NCBI RefSeq assembly: GCF_965638725.1
Contig: NC_134963.1
Location: 7,571,501 to 7,635,500, forward strand
Direction: 5' to 3'
Source of the DNA: Aptenodytes patagonicus
Lineage: Eukaryota; Chordata; Aves; Sphenisciformes; Spheniscidae
DNA: 64,000 bases
Positions 1-10,700 of this stretch are shown in pieces. The notes beneath the pieces were generated by a model, which had not been told where the DNA came from, did no database searches, and worked only from the letters and a program-made list of their open reading frames with translations. The translations under genes were made by a program, and so were the position numbers. How positions within the stretch are numbered: the stretch's first letter is position 1; each line of letters starts with the position of its first letter.

Positions 1-477
1 AAGCATTGTCGGTGCATGACCCCGCTGCAAGAGCATCAAGAGGCCCCACCAGACCAAGTGCAGTGGTCAATTCCCAGGAGGCATCAGCCAGCAAGTGGTT
101 CATAGCTTGCTTGCGCTGGGTGGACCACTCCGCACCCACGCCCGGGCACGGCAGGAGGGGTACACCCCTGCGGGGAGCACCCGCTGCCTGGCACAAGATG
201 CCCACGAGCCTGGCAGCCCCAGGAGCCCGGGGGTTTCATGCCTGGCTGGCAGCACGCTGAGCCCAGCCGCCATCGGTGCTGGGCTGGCATTTCGCCATCG
301 CAGAGCAGCACTGGTGTCCCTTGGTGCTGGGCCCTTAGTGGCACCATCAGCAGGTGTTCGTCACCACTGTGGACAGGGCTGCACATCCTGGGGTGAGGAG
401 GGGACTGAGGTGGCACCAAGGATGATCACTTCCTCCCTGCCACAGGTCCTGGCGGGTCCCCAAGGCTCAGCCACCTC
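1..477 (-). other. PHETA1: PHETA1 3' UTR (partial)
   Basis: The sequence downstream of the PHETA1 stop codon on the minus strand is GC-rich and non-coding. No minus-strand AATAAA signal is seen here, so the polyadenylation site probably lies to the left of the window. Open frames here do not resemble known proteins. Confidence 0.6.
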
Positions 478-1257
478 TCAGAGCTGGGGGCCACGCCGCC
501 TGTCCAGCCAGTCCTGCCGCAGCCGGGCCACCTCCTGGCCATACCGCTCATGGAGCCGGCAGAAGATGGACGGGCTCTCCGCTGCAGCCGCCCCAGCACT
601 GCCTGCCTCGCTGCTCGATGCCCACCTGCGTGGTGGCAGCGGCGGTGGCCGCGGGTTCCCCTCACCATCATGCCCGCCGCAGCCAGAGGCGTCAGGCAAC
701 CGGTCCACTCCTGGCACATTGTTCCACACCGCACAGCCGTTCTCCTTCGGCAGGACGGCGGGCAGAGCTGGCAGCCGCTCCGGGGACCGCTCTGGCCCCG
801 AGGGCTTTGGCTTCCAGGAGCCAGGTGACTGCCGGAAGCCTCCACATCCACCGGCCGGCCCCCAACGCATCTCCTCCAGCTGCTTCTCCAGCTCCCGCAC
901 CACCAGGCGCAAGTAGTCGAAGCTGGCTCGCGAAAGCGACTTCACCCACGACTCCATGGCAGCCTGGCTCTCAGCCGCCAGCACATAGGTGCGAGACTTG
1001 GCACCGCCGAAGCGGATGGCAAAGGTGAATTCCTCAGCTGAATCGCAGAGCTCCACGGTGCAACCCTCCAGCACGATGACACCCACTGGCTCCCGGCTCT
1101 CCCGCTCCTCGAAGTAGAAGAGCATGTTGCCCTTCAGCACGAACCAGCGGCGATGGTACGCTGTGTGCCGCTCACCACGCTTGTAGAGAAAGCCGGCGTT
1201 GTCAGCCGGGGAGTCGCAGGTGGCATAAAAGGCCAGGCTCCGCTCGTTCAGCTTCAT
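478..1257 (-). CDS. PHETA1: PHETA1 (FAM109A, Ses1): PH-domain endosomal adaptor binding OCRL
   Basis: This is an uninterrupted 259-codon reading frame in a single exon. A pleckstrin-homology domain spans about residues 18-115, beginning [10 protein letters not shown], with the conserved late Trp at 104. A short helix rich in Glu and Leu follows (about 115-131), then a low-complexity linker. The C-terminus carries the F&H motif: Phe232 and His236 in [12 protein letters not shown]. In Ses1/Ses2 proteins this motif binds the inositol phosphatase OCRL and INPP5B, and the proteins act in recycling from endosomes to the trans-Golgi network and plasma membrane. The length fits the family (human about 250). 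The start is the first ATG after a good minus-strand acceptor (ctgtccctgcag ending at 1269), leaving 11 nt of 5' UTR in this exon. The paralogue PHETA2 is the alternative, but the position next to SH2B3 and ATXN2 favours PHETA1. Confidence 0.93.
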   Translation of the reverse strand: MKLNERSLAFYATCDSPADNAGFLYKRGERHTAYHRRWFVLKGNMLFYFEERESREPVGVIVLEGCTVELCDSAEEFTFAIRFGGAKSRTYVLAAESQAAMESWVKSLSRASFDYLRLVVRELEKQLEEMRWGPAGGCGGFRQSPGSWKPKPSGPERSPERLPALPAVLPKENGCAVWNNVPGVDRLPDASGCGGHDGEGNPRPPPLPPRRWASSSEAGSAGAAAAESPSIFCRLHERYGQEVARLRQDWLDRRRGPQL

Positions 1258-1268
1258 GGCTCCGCACC
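1258..1268 (-). other. PHETA1: PHETA1 coding-exon 5' UTR and splice acceptor
   Basis: On the minus strand a CTGTCCCTGCAG acceptor ends at 1269 and is followed by 11 nt of leader directly before the ATG at 1257. This implies at least one non-coding 5' exon further right. Confidence 0.65.
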
Positions 1269-1789
1269 CTGCAGGGACAGAGGGTGCTCAGCTGCCCGCT
1301 GGCTCACCAAGGATGGGTGCACCTTAACTGCATGGTAGTAATAAGCCAGTGGCTTTTTGTTCCCAGCGGCACCGGCCCTGGAGCCCAGGAAATGGAGCCA
1401 GTGAATAAACAGCCCCGTGACTGCAGCCGGGATAACCCCACTCCCAGCCAAAGTGCTGCATCCAGCGGGTGCCGGGTGGGTCGGGGCTCCCCAGCTCTCC
1501 CTGGGGAGGTGGTTTCCCCCCAGCTGAACGTCCTCCCACAGAGGAGCCCCAGACAGGGCTCGTTCCAGTGCCCCACGTCACCTGGCACAAGTGACCTTAC
1601 CGCCAGCACCGTGTTTGCCCTGTGTCACGGCACTCCTCCCCGCAGCACGCAGGGAGGGTTTATGGCCCGTGCCGCAGATCCGGCTGCCACTCCGGAGAGC
1701 CGTGGCCATAGACTGTCACCCGGACAAGGCCACCTCTCCCCTTCTCCCCTAATCACCGGTGGGCTCACCATGCCAGGCTTTCCACCTAC

Positions 1790-2050
1790 CTGGACTCTGC
1801 CTCTAGCTCTGGTCTCCAGCGGCCGCCAGCATCAGCGACGCATGGGTGGCTGTGGCGGCCGTGGGAGCACTGGATCCGGGGTTGGCCGGCGTAAGGGGGC
1901 CGTGGGGGCCGGCACCCCGGTGGCCCCGCTCCGGCCGCTGGCTCTGGCACCGAAACGCCTGCGGGTTTCGCACGTCACCCCAGCCTGCGGAGCACAGGGC
2001 GGACGTGCGCCAGGATTACTATTTTCCTATTAAGCCACATCGCAGGGTTC
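1790..2050 (-). other. PHETA1: Candidate non-coding first exon of PHETA1
   Basis: A strong minus-strand donor (CAG|GTAGGT, last exon base 1790) faces the acceptor at 1269, giving an intron of 521 nt. Sequence to the right of the donor is CpG-rich and runs into the 2.04-2.62 kb CpG block. The outer boundary is a guess. No transcript evidence is available, and other donors are possible. Confidence 0.35.
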
Positions 2051-2620
2051 AAGGAGATGAGGCGGGGGCTCTCGGGGCGCCCAGCGCTGGGGGGGCAGCG
2101 GGGACCCCGTTCCCCCAGGCAGCTCGGGGACCTCTTTGGGAGTCCCCAAAGTCTTGGGGACGTTTGGGAGCTGGGGAGCCGCCCTCCCCCCGCCCTGGGG
2201 GGCCCCGCTGGGGATCGGCTCCCGCCCGCTCAGCCCCGCTGCGGCTCCGGCCCCCCCCCCGGCCCCGGCCCCGGCCCCGGCCCCGGCCCCGGCCCCCGGC
2301 TCCCGGCCCCGCTCCCGGTCCCGGTCCCGCACGGCCACCTTTGTCCTCGGCTCCCCGCCGCCCCGGCTCGGCTCGGCCCGGCCCCGGCGGGCGGAGCGCT
2401 GCTCCCGCCCGGCTCCTCCTCTGCCACCGCCCCTCACCGCCGCTCGGGGCCGCCCGGCGGGCGGGGGAGGCCTTCGCCCGGCTGTGAAACTGCTCCGGAG
2501 CGCGGCCCCGGTGCTTGGAGGGCCTGGCTCGGCCCAAAGCCCTCGGCGGGTCAAACCTCTGGGCACCGGGGCCGAGCTCCGGGCAGCGCCGGGGAGAGAT
2601 GGGAGCACGGATCCCGGGGG
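2040..2620 (-). promoter_or_regulatory. CpG-rich block, probable PHETA1 promoter region
   Basis: This block is dense in G, C and CpG and has many GC-box-like CCGCCC/GGGCGG strings, lying about 0.8-1.4 kb upstream of the PHETA1 coding exon. It contains a GGCCCC repeat. Assignment to PHETA1 rests on position and orientation only. Confidence 0.45.
2261..2298. repeat. (GGCCCC)6 hexanucleotide repeat
   Basis: Six exact GGCCCC units occupy 2261-2296, after a C-run at 2251-2260. The minus strand reads (GGGGCC)6 and is likely to form a G-quadruplex. Confidence 0.9.
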
Positions 2621-2645
2621 GTGCAGGGGGAAATGCGCACATCCA

Positions 2646-2755
2646 TGGATGTATGTGTGGATGTATGCATGGATGTATGTGTGGATGTATGCATGGATTA
2701 CACATGGATGTACGCATGGATGTACACGTGGATGTACGTGTGGATATACACATGG
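2646..2755. repeat. 12-bp minisatellite (TGGATGTATGYR)
   Basis: About nine units start TGGATGTA and alternate the endings TGTG and TGCA. Later units drift to TGGATGTACG and TGGATATACA. The array is non-coding. Confidence 0.9.
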
Positions 2756-4720
2756 GTGGGAAACCTGGGAGCTTAGTGCTGAAAGTGGCTGCACAGCACT
2801 GAGTCAGGTTTTTGGGCAGGGAGTGGGTTCCCAGGAGTGTCTGGCAGGGAACGGGCAGAGGTCGATGGATGGGGTGGACGAAAAAAGAAGGAGCTGAGGC
2901 AGGAGCCCAGTGGTGTGGATGGGCGTCTGGGGGAAAGTGACAACTGGTACAAGGAGCTAGGAAGCAGGGGGTGACGAGCCGTTTAGCTGGGTGCTGGAGC
3001 TGTCAGGCATTGTGCAACTGCATGGGCAGAGATCATGGCCCCCTCGCTCCTTCCTGACAGTCAAAGCCGCGTGGCACTCGAGCCACTGATGCGCTCTCAG
3101 ATGGGTGGCCAGCACTTGCCCCACCCAGGCCAGGGGTGAGCAGGTCCAGCGGTGCTGAGCACTGCCTGGGGCCGGGGCTGGATTTCCTGCTGCCACTACC
3201 CATGTCCCAGGGCAACCATAAACCTTCTGGCTGGGAGAAGCCTCCAGGCTGACTTCTGCTTCTGACTGACCTTCCACGCTGAAAGTGTCACCAGCCTGAG
3301 GACCACCATCCTCACCATGTCCCAGTAAATACCAGTGTCAAGGATTTGCTCTCCTTATCGCTGCCCCTTTCCTCCAGTTTCTTCATTCCCCCGCTCGGCT
3401 GCAGAGCAATGTGTATATTTTAGCAAACGAGGTGTTGGCACTCATTTTGCAGGCCCTCATCTAAGAAATCCTGCCATCGGTGACCCCCACCACAACCGCC
3501 ACTGCCCACAGGTCGTGGTCCTCACCACTCCTCCCTCCCCCATAGATGCCCCCACCACCCTACACGGCTGCTCGGGGCTTTGCAATCTTCTACGTGTGGC
3601 AGTGGTTTTCAGTTCACCAAGGGTTTTCACTATCACGTGCAGACTTTCTCTTTCAGACTATAAAAAGGGATTTGAACCAGCACTAAAACCATCTGGGCTT
3701 TATCTTCCCTCCTGAGCAGAGTGGCTCTGTTCAAGGCCACCGGTGGGAAGGCTCGGGTCTCTCTGCACTGCTTATCTCCCTGCCTTGCGAGAGGTGTCCT
3801 TTCACACTGCAAGATTAGGAGGGGGAAGGACTGTGGGGAGAAGCAATATCTTTATTAGACCAGCTGGGGTAATTGGAAAAAGGCGACCGTGCTCCCGGCT
3901 CTGCCTTCCTCTGCTGGGACTCCAAAACCCTGGCTGTTTCTTGCAGCCCCATTGGCCACTTTAGCAGAGGTTGTTCCTCCACTGCAGCCGCTTCCCGGGG
4001 TGCCCTTCAGAAGCTGCTTTGGAGAATCACCCCAATTCTTCAAAAAACACCAATAAATTCCCCTGTGGGTTTTTGCTTCCCATTGGGTCTCCCTTGGGAT
4101 GGTTGCGTGTCGCTGCATAGGCTCCAGCACTTCCCCTTCTGAGCGGCCCCATGATATTTTCCCTGTTGTCCCTGCCGTCGAGGAGCCCAGAGCCCATGCC
4201 TCAGTTTTCCCAGCTAAGTCTTGCTGGGAAAGATGGGAAAATGTATTCCCATGCTGAGCTTGACCGACAGCAGGGAAAAAGGAGAAGAAAATGGTCTGAA
4301 AGGAGGTGAGAGGCTGCCAGGCGCCGTTTAGGATGTGGGCTGCCCTTGGCCTCCGCTTCCTGCTGCTCCCATGACTGGTGACTTGGCGGCGCGGTTACGC
4401 AGCGGCGGGTGCTGGACGGCTCAGCGAGGTGAGCCGGGGAGCTCTGAATCACCGCCAGCGCTGACTCGGTGGGGGCTGCTCCTGGAAATCTGGGGGTGCT
4501 AGGGGAGTACCGAGGGGCTGCTGGACCCCCAGCAGTGCGTGTCCCCAGCTGGCACATGGAGGAAAAGGGGTGCGGGTTTCCATCATGACTAGTAGCGAAT
4601 GGTCCCCTGAGACCCCAAATGGACCCAGAAGCTGTGCCGTGGGGTTCAAGGCGAACAAGTTGTGACTGCCACAGAATCCCCCGTGTGGGTCTGGCGCGAC
4701 CTTCCACGGTGCATTTTGTC
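2756..4720. other. Intergenic, no gene seen
   Basis: This is moderately GC-rich sequence between PHETA1 and SH2B3. Open frames are short, lack recognisable domains and have no convincing splice partners. I see no RNA gene or clear transposon. Confidence 0.5.
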
Positions 4721-5030
4721 CCGCTCCGGGCCCACGCGAGATTCACCGGCCCACGCAGGTCTCCAGCCTGGCAGCCCGGAGGTCGGGCACCGGGCGGGGC
4801 TGCGCTGCCGCCGGGGCCCCCGCACCGCCGCCGGGGCAGGCGGGCAGGGCAGCGCGGCGAAGCCGGGCCGGGAAGGGCCGGAGGCGGCGTGCAGTGCGGC
4901 GGGTGCCCGGCAGAGGGCAGCTGGAACCCTGCGACGGCTGCGAGCAGCGCTGCGGAGCGCTCCGGGCTCGGCGGGGCTGCGGGGGGCAGCCAGCCCGTGG
5001 GGCACCCCCTCCATCGCCACCCTGCCCATC
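4720..5030. promoter_or_regulatory. CpG-rich block of unknown assignment
   Basis: A short, very CpG-rich stretch lies between the divergent genes. It could be an alternative PHETA1 promoter, a distal SH2B3 promoter or an enhancer-like island. Nothing in the sequence decides between these. Confidence 0.35.
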
Positions 5031-5090
5031 ACCAACCCGCCCATCACCATCCTGCCCACCGCCCACCCTGCCCATCTCCCACCCTGCCCT
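5024..5090. repeat. Short degenerate repeat (CCTGCCCATCACCA-like)
   Basis: Repeated CCCATCACC, CCTGCCCA and CCCACC units of roughly 13-14 bp lie at the edge of the CpG-rich block. Confidence 0.6.
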
Positions 5091-5099
5091 CTGAAGGGG

Positions 5100-7219
5100 T
5101 GCGTGAAAGCCAGGCTGAGATTTTGGGGGGCATTGCCAGCTCAGCACAGACCCCCATAGCCAAGCATTTTCAGATGTCACCCCCAGACCCCCTCCGGGCA
5201 GAGAGGGGGGACCGTCATCTCACTGTGGGATGGCAAAGGTCACCCACAGCCGATCACATCCCACCCTGGGAAATGCCGATGTGCCACTTCCAAACCACCC
5301 CACGCATCCTGAAAACGAAGCGGGCCAGAGGGTGGGAGTTAAAGAGAGAAGTGGGAAGGGCGGTTGGAAGCTGGTTAAGGCTTTTACAGGAGAAGAAAGC
5401 GGCAATGGTTAAAAGCTGCGCCTGATGCAGAGCGGAAGGGAAGCAGTGGCGTGTGCATGTGTGTGCGTGTACAAGGGCATCTGCGCAGCTCTGCTTAAAC
5501 AAACAGAAAAAGCAGAAGTTGGTGGTAGTGAATTAGCAGTTAGGGACTGTAGAAAATCCATACAGGAAGCAAAACAAAAGAGAAATCTCAGGCCACGGGG
5601 GCTGAGGACGCTGAGAGGGCGCTTTTGAAATAGATGAAGCACATAAAGTGTGCAATAGCTGTGAGCTGGGACAGCCGCCCGTGGGAAGGAGGGCAGGCAC
5701 CGGGCTCCGCCGACCGCTCGTCTGTGCTCAGAAAAAAAGCCAGAAGGTGCAATTATGCATGAAGCAACGGTGGAAGGAATTAAAAAGCAGCTTTTAAGGT
5801 AAGATTTTATCACTCGGCTGCTCCCAGCCACTTCCCTGTGGGGTTTGGGGAGGGCTGGTTGGTTGCAGAGTCGCCTGGACCCCTGGAGCAGGAGATGCCC
5901 AAGAGGAGCATGGGGTTATAGCCCTGCAGGAAAGCTCTGCTCTGGTCTGGGGTGTCGGTGGGGCTGGAGGGGGCAGCCCGGCTGCATCCCCACCGGCAGC
6001 AGCTCAGGGCCGTGGTCTGGAGACGGCCAGCCCCAGGGCACAGCACCAGCAGGGGGTTCCCGTTTCAGTCTTTTCCCTGTCGGAAGGGAATAGATTGGGA
6101 ATAGATGGGGTGAGCGACTGGGGTGTGTTTTAAAGCATCACCGAGGACGGAGCCCGCTGGTGGTGGCACACAGATGCCTGTTCACAAACAGCTTGGTGTG
6201 CCTCAGCCTGCTCTCCAAGGGCAAAATCCTGCAGCTTCCACTTTCCCAAAACCCACAAATCGATCGCGTGGTATCTGTAAAATCCCAGCTGCCACTTCTC
6301 CGGGTTTCCCCAGCTTGGCGTGCTGGGCGAGTGCCAGCCCCGGGCCAGGGTTGCTCTGCCATGGCTCTTGCATGCCCAGCATGAGCAGCACCTGCATGGG
6401 GGTCTGCGGGGCAAGGAGACTCCCTCCATCCCCGGTGCTGCTGCCGCTCAGGGAGGACGAGGCCCCGGAGGAGCTCTCGGGACAGCTGGTGACACAGGTG
6501 GGAGATGTTTATGGGCCAGATGTGACAGTACAGACCACAAACCAGCCCTTTCCTGGAAAAAGGTGCAGTGAAAGTTTATTGTCCTCCTATTTCCCATGGC
6601 TCACAGGGTGGGTGGCCACAGCTCCGCCATGCCACCCCTGTTCCCCTGGGATGGGATGGCACCAGTACAGCACCAGGACGGCCAAGCCTGGCCCGTGTGC
6701 TCCCACGCCAGTCCCCAGCCCTGCTTGGCACTGCAAGGACACTGTGACTGCTCCGTTCATCACAGCTGAAACCCTTGCCTGTGATGTGGGACAACTGCGG
6801 GCCCTGTGGCCTGATCTGCTCCCACCGGGTGTGGGCAGTGCCCCGCGGTGCCTTTCACAGCAAGATAATTTCCTCGACCAAAAGGCAGAGGAAAATGATG
6901 AGAAATGGTGGTTGAGACAGCGTCTCGCCCACTGCTGCCACTGCAGAGGTCCCTTGGGTCCCAGCCCGCAGAGCCGTGGGAGGACGCGGCCGGGCAGGAA
7001 CAGGAAAGCCGGGTGTTTTCCTGCATGCACCCCTCCCGAGCCCCCAGACGACCCCCTGCTCGGGCTCCCTCCCGACCCCCGAGGGACAGGGACCAGGATG
7101 GGGCCGGGGGGGGGGCTGCGGTGCCCGAACACCCCCAAATCCACAGAGAAAAAATTGTAAAAGTCATAAAAACTTAAAAAAAAAAACCCCAACAAACAAA
7201 AAACCAACCCCCATGAGAG
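5100..7219. other. Intergenic, upstream of SH2B3
   Basis: No coding exon, RNA gene or intact repeat is recognised. The sequence is GC-rich with short stray reading frames and an A-rich stretch near 7174-7205 just before the SH2B3 CpG island. Confidence 0.5.
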
Positions 7220-7261
7220 CAGCCGGGCTGTTTATGCCGCTGCCTCCGCGGGCGCGGATGC

Positions 7262-7271
7262 GATAAGATAA
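7262..7271 (+). promoter_or_regulatory. Double GATA-factor site GATAAGATAA
   Basis: Two overlapping WGATAR-type motifs lie at the edge of the SH2B3 CpG island. GATA factors act on blood-cell genes, and SH2B3 is a blood-cell regulator. Binding here is inferred from the motif alone. Confidence 0.45.
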
Positions 7272-7336
7272 AGGCACCGGCGGGGAGGGGCGGCGCGGAG
7301 CGGTGCGCACCCGCGGAGCTGCCGGCGGGGTCCGAG

Positions 7337-7391
7337 CGGGCGGGCGGGCGGGCGGGCGGGCGGACGGACAGACAGACAGACAGACAGACAA
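7337..7391. repeat. Compound (CGGG)n-(GACA)n tetranucleotide repeat
   Basis: About six CGGG units pass through GGAC into about seven GACA units, within the CpG island. Confidence 0.9.
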
Positions 7392-7560
7392 ACGGCGCGG
7401 CGCGGCCCCTCCGCTCCGCTCCGCCCCCGCGCAGCCTCCGCCCTCGGCCGCGCCGCTCCGCTTTACATAACCCGCCCGCGGCCGGGGTCCGCGCCCCGCG
7501 CCGCCGCGGCTCCGCTCGGCGGAAATGCGGAGCCGCCTGTCCCGGTTTCCTGCCTGAGCC

Positions 7561-7652
7561 GTGCCGTGCCGTGCCGTGCCGTGCCGTGCCGTGCCGTGCC
7601 GTGCCGTGCCGTGCCGTGCCGTGCGCCCCGTCCCGTCCCGTCCCGTCCCGTC
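7561..7652. repeat. (GTGCC)12 followed by (CCCGT)n pentanucleotide repeats
   Basis: Twelve exact GTGCC units fill 7561-7620. They are followed by about five CCCGT units ending near 7652. The tract ends 26 nt before the upstream ATG at 7678 and may lie in the 5' UTR of SH2B3. Confidence 0.93.
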
Positions 7653-7712
7653 CCCGGGCGCTCCGCCGCGCTCCACCATGGGCGAGCGGCAGCCGGACGC
7701 CTTCTCCTGCAG
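7653..7712 (+). other. SH2B3: Candidate SH2B3 first exon (3' end) with upstream ATG
   Basis: The exon ends TCCTGCAG|GTAACC with its last base at 7712. An ATG at 7678 sits in an ideal Kozak context (CCACCATGG) and opens 11 codons plus 2 nt. Joined to the exon at 14587, that frame stops at 14615-14617, overlapping the SH2B3 start, so it would be an upstream ORF and not the SH2B3 start. The 5' end of the exon is unknown. Confidence 0.5.
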
Positions 7713-10700
7713 GTAACCGCGGGCGCGCAGCGGGACCGAGCTGTGCCGGGCTGTACCGGGCCGTGCCGTGCCGTGCCGGGGCGGGTGTCCCCGGGAAGCG
7801 GCCGCTGTAAAGCGAAAGTGGCGGCGGCGGGGTCCGGCCGGGCGGCGGGAGGCAGCGCGGCGGCCGCTCCTCCTGCCGCAGCCCCCGTCGCTTCCCCGGG
7901 GGTCCCGGGCGCGGGACCCTCTCCCCTCCCCGAGCCCCAGCACCCCCGCTCCGGGAGCATGATCCCTCTCCTCTGCCAGCCCCGAGCCCTCGGACCTCTC
8001 CCCACCCCCCGGCACCCCTTTTCTGCGGGGGGACGCTCTTATCCCGGGCTTTTTCTTCTGATTCCCTCTGTCCAGGGGCCACGGTCACCCTCGGGGACCC
8101 CCGTCCTCCCAGCACCCGTTTCCCCCGGGGGCCCTGTTCCCCTGTGGGTGCCCCCAATCCTGGGGAACCCCATCTTTCCAGCACCCCCTCTTCTGGGATC
8201 CCTGTCCTCCTCAAGGTCCCCCATTTCCCAGCACCCCTATCCTGGGGACCCCTGATTCAGGGGTGTAGCAGGCATGGAGCCAGCCCTGCCCCTCTCCTCT
8301 GCCTGCTCCCAGACCCCTGTGGCCCCTCTTGGAGGGCGCAGGACCCCGTGGGGTGATGCCCAGCTGCCGTTGTGGGGTGCTGCCCTGCCCGTGGGGGCCG
8401 TGCCCTGCCTGCCGGCCCCACTGTCCCCTTCTCCTCTGCCCCCGTGCCCACTGCGAGTGCCAAGCAGAGGTGCCAGCCGGAGCCTGCCAAGCGGCTCCTC
8501 TGGCTTTCTGCTCCCTGCGGGCTTTGTTGGCTCGCAGGCGCTGCCTGGCTTGGCAGGCGTGGGGGCTCGGAGCACGAGGCTGATGCACTGGCGGGCAGCA
8601 TCCCGGCGGCCTCCCCGTGCCCTGCTGGCGTGCCCAGTCCTGCTCGTGCCAAGCCCCGGCGGGGTCACCAGCAGAGAGCCTGGACCCGCTGTCTCCGACA
8701 GCGGCAATAACACGGTCATTGCTGCCTGGGCTGGGATTTACTGTCAAGGAAACCGGGATGAGTTGTCGAGCTGAGATTTCGATATTGTTGTTGCAAATTG
8801 ATTCAAGATGTGCTGGAGTTGTGGGCTGGTGGCCCGGGGACTTTTTGGGTTGCTGCGCTTAGGTAGGAAAAGCAGACGGAGGAAGAGGTGGCCGACACAG
8901 GGACCTGGCGCTGCCTGCTCTCGCATGTCCTCGTCTGCCGTCGGGCTTTGCTGGCAGGTTACAGGATTGGAGTTTAAAGGCCTGTGAAATTACTGGCAGG
9001 TTTCACTTTGACTTGTTTGGGACTAGATCAACGCCTCGGATTTCTTTTTAACTTGCTTTTGGTGCAGGGGAGCCTTGTCCCTGTGCATTCCCCCTGCCCT
9101 CAATACTGCTTTTATTTTCTCCTTTGCTTTTCTGTATTTACTGCCTCTAAAAAATTCCGTTTTGGTTTCGCCAGAGCCTGCGGGGCAGCGGGTCTGCCAC
9201 TGCTGTGTATCGTACCAGAGAGATTTGGGTGCAAGTGCTGGTGGCTTTTGAGGGGTCTTACGTCCTCCTCACCCAGAGCAAACCCTCCCCACCCACGCGT
9301 CTGCACACCCCATGGGGCTGCCGAGACTGATCCTGGCACTGCGAAGACGTCAGGACAAATCCCAGCGGGTGAGACAAAGCGAAAGTGCAAGAGCTCGGTG
9401 CTGGTGGGGTTTGTGGTACTGCCAGCGCTGCCACGGCTTGGTGAGGAGGAAGAGCCAGATCCAGCCTTGAGGGGACTGCTGTGGTGGGGAGGGAGAGCCA
9501 GGTTTTCGGGGAGCTGAGCTGCCAGCTGCTGTCCCCGTGTCCCCTGTCTCCGTGGGCAAAGCCAGGGACCACCAGCCAGCCGCTCCCCCAGGAGCACTCC
9601 TTGCGCCCGGCTTCTCCCACGCCTACACCGCAGCGATTCATTTCATGCAACAAAACAAACCCTGTCGAAAGAGGCCACCCTGCTGCTGGGCTTTTCCCCG
9701 CAGGCAGTGGGTGTAGGAGAGCGTGATGATGTAAACCGGGCTGCAGGGTGCCAGACGCCATGGTGATGGGCACTCGGGTGAACGGGAAGCAGGCAGAGGG
9801 TCTTTGAGGAGCTGAGCTGGCCACAGTGGCTCATCCTGGTGAGCTCCTGTGGGCCAAGCGAGCCTGGAGCTTGCATTTGGCCTGAGGTGGGTTCAGGATG
9901 GGCTGTCTCCAGCCTGTCTGTCCCAGTGGAGCAATCAGGGGAAGCCAAATGGGTGGATTTCCCCTGGATTTAAAGTGCCGTAACATTGGCCACGTCCCCA
10001 GAGGTCTGCAGTGCTGCTCAGCCCATGCAGAGCCATAGATTAAGGCCAGCTCTGGCCTTTAATAGAGCAAGCTGTGTAGTGCCAGGTGGTCAAATAAGGG
10101 GGGAGGGGGGGTGTCCTGCGAGAAAGTGGGGATAGGAGAGCAAAATCAGCGCCTCCAAACCTCCTGGCTTTTAACCCTATTTCCTAAAAAAACACAGCCT
10201 ATGTGAGTGTGCAGTGGGGTCTCTCCAACCTGCTCCTCTGTTGCTTTTGAGTTTGTTGGCTTGGTCCAGCTGAAGGAGAAGGAGGGAAGGTCCTGAGACC
10301 CCCTGGGGTCCTCCAGCTTTCATGGAAGCAGCCAGCGAGTCCCAGGGAGCGATGGCGCTCAGAAGTGCGGTGCTGTGCCATCACCCTCTACAAGACCCAT
10401 GAGAATCCACACCACTGCAGGGGGCCGCTCCCAGGGAGAAGAGCAGGGTAGTGCCGGGCAGTTTCTGCTGTGGGTTGTGCTGGCCTGACGCACAAATGGC
10501 CTTGGCTGTTTTATAGTGATGCTGTAAATATGTGGGTGCTGTTTTGGGGGGGGGGGGTGATAGGGGCCCTATCACCCTCCTTGCCTCCCTTGGAGTCCCC
10601 CCCGGGGCTGTGCTGCCCTGGGTGCATGGGCTGGGGCTTTCTGTTCTGCTCGGGGGTAAATCAGCAGTATTTACCCCACTGGTGAAAGCGGGCTGCTGGA

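Larger units (their letters stand above)
7220..7912 (+). promoter_or_regulatory. SH2B3: SH2B3 CpG-island promoter region
   Basis: This is the densest CpG stretch in the window, ending with a candidate first exon and GT donor at 7713. It has GC-boxes and three kinds of short tandem repeat, but no TATA box. A double GATA site sits at its upstream edge. It is assigned to SH2B3 because a plus-strand donor here pairs with the acceptor at 14586 in front of the SH2B3 start codon. Confidence 0.65.

Noticed and set aside
95..916. Long plus-strand open frame across PHETA1
   Set aside because: It is the antisense shadow of the GC-rich PHETA1 coding exon and shows no family resemblance.
2030..2897. Several overlapping 230-250-codon open frames on both strands
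   Set aside because: They arise from stop-poor CpG-rich and 12-bp repeat sequence. The Arg/Pro/Gly strings are low complexity and have no splice or domain support.
7678..7712. ATG at 7678 as the true SH2B3 start codon
   Set aside because: The exon leaves phase 2, and joined to 14587 it reaches a stop at 14615. The ATG at 14614 gives the expected MNGHALPSG start and the right protein length.
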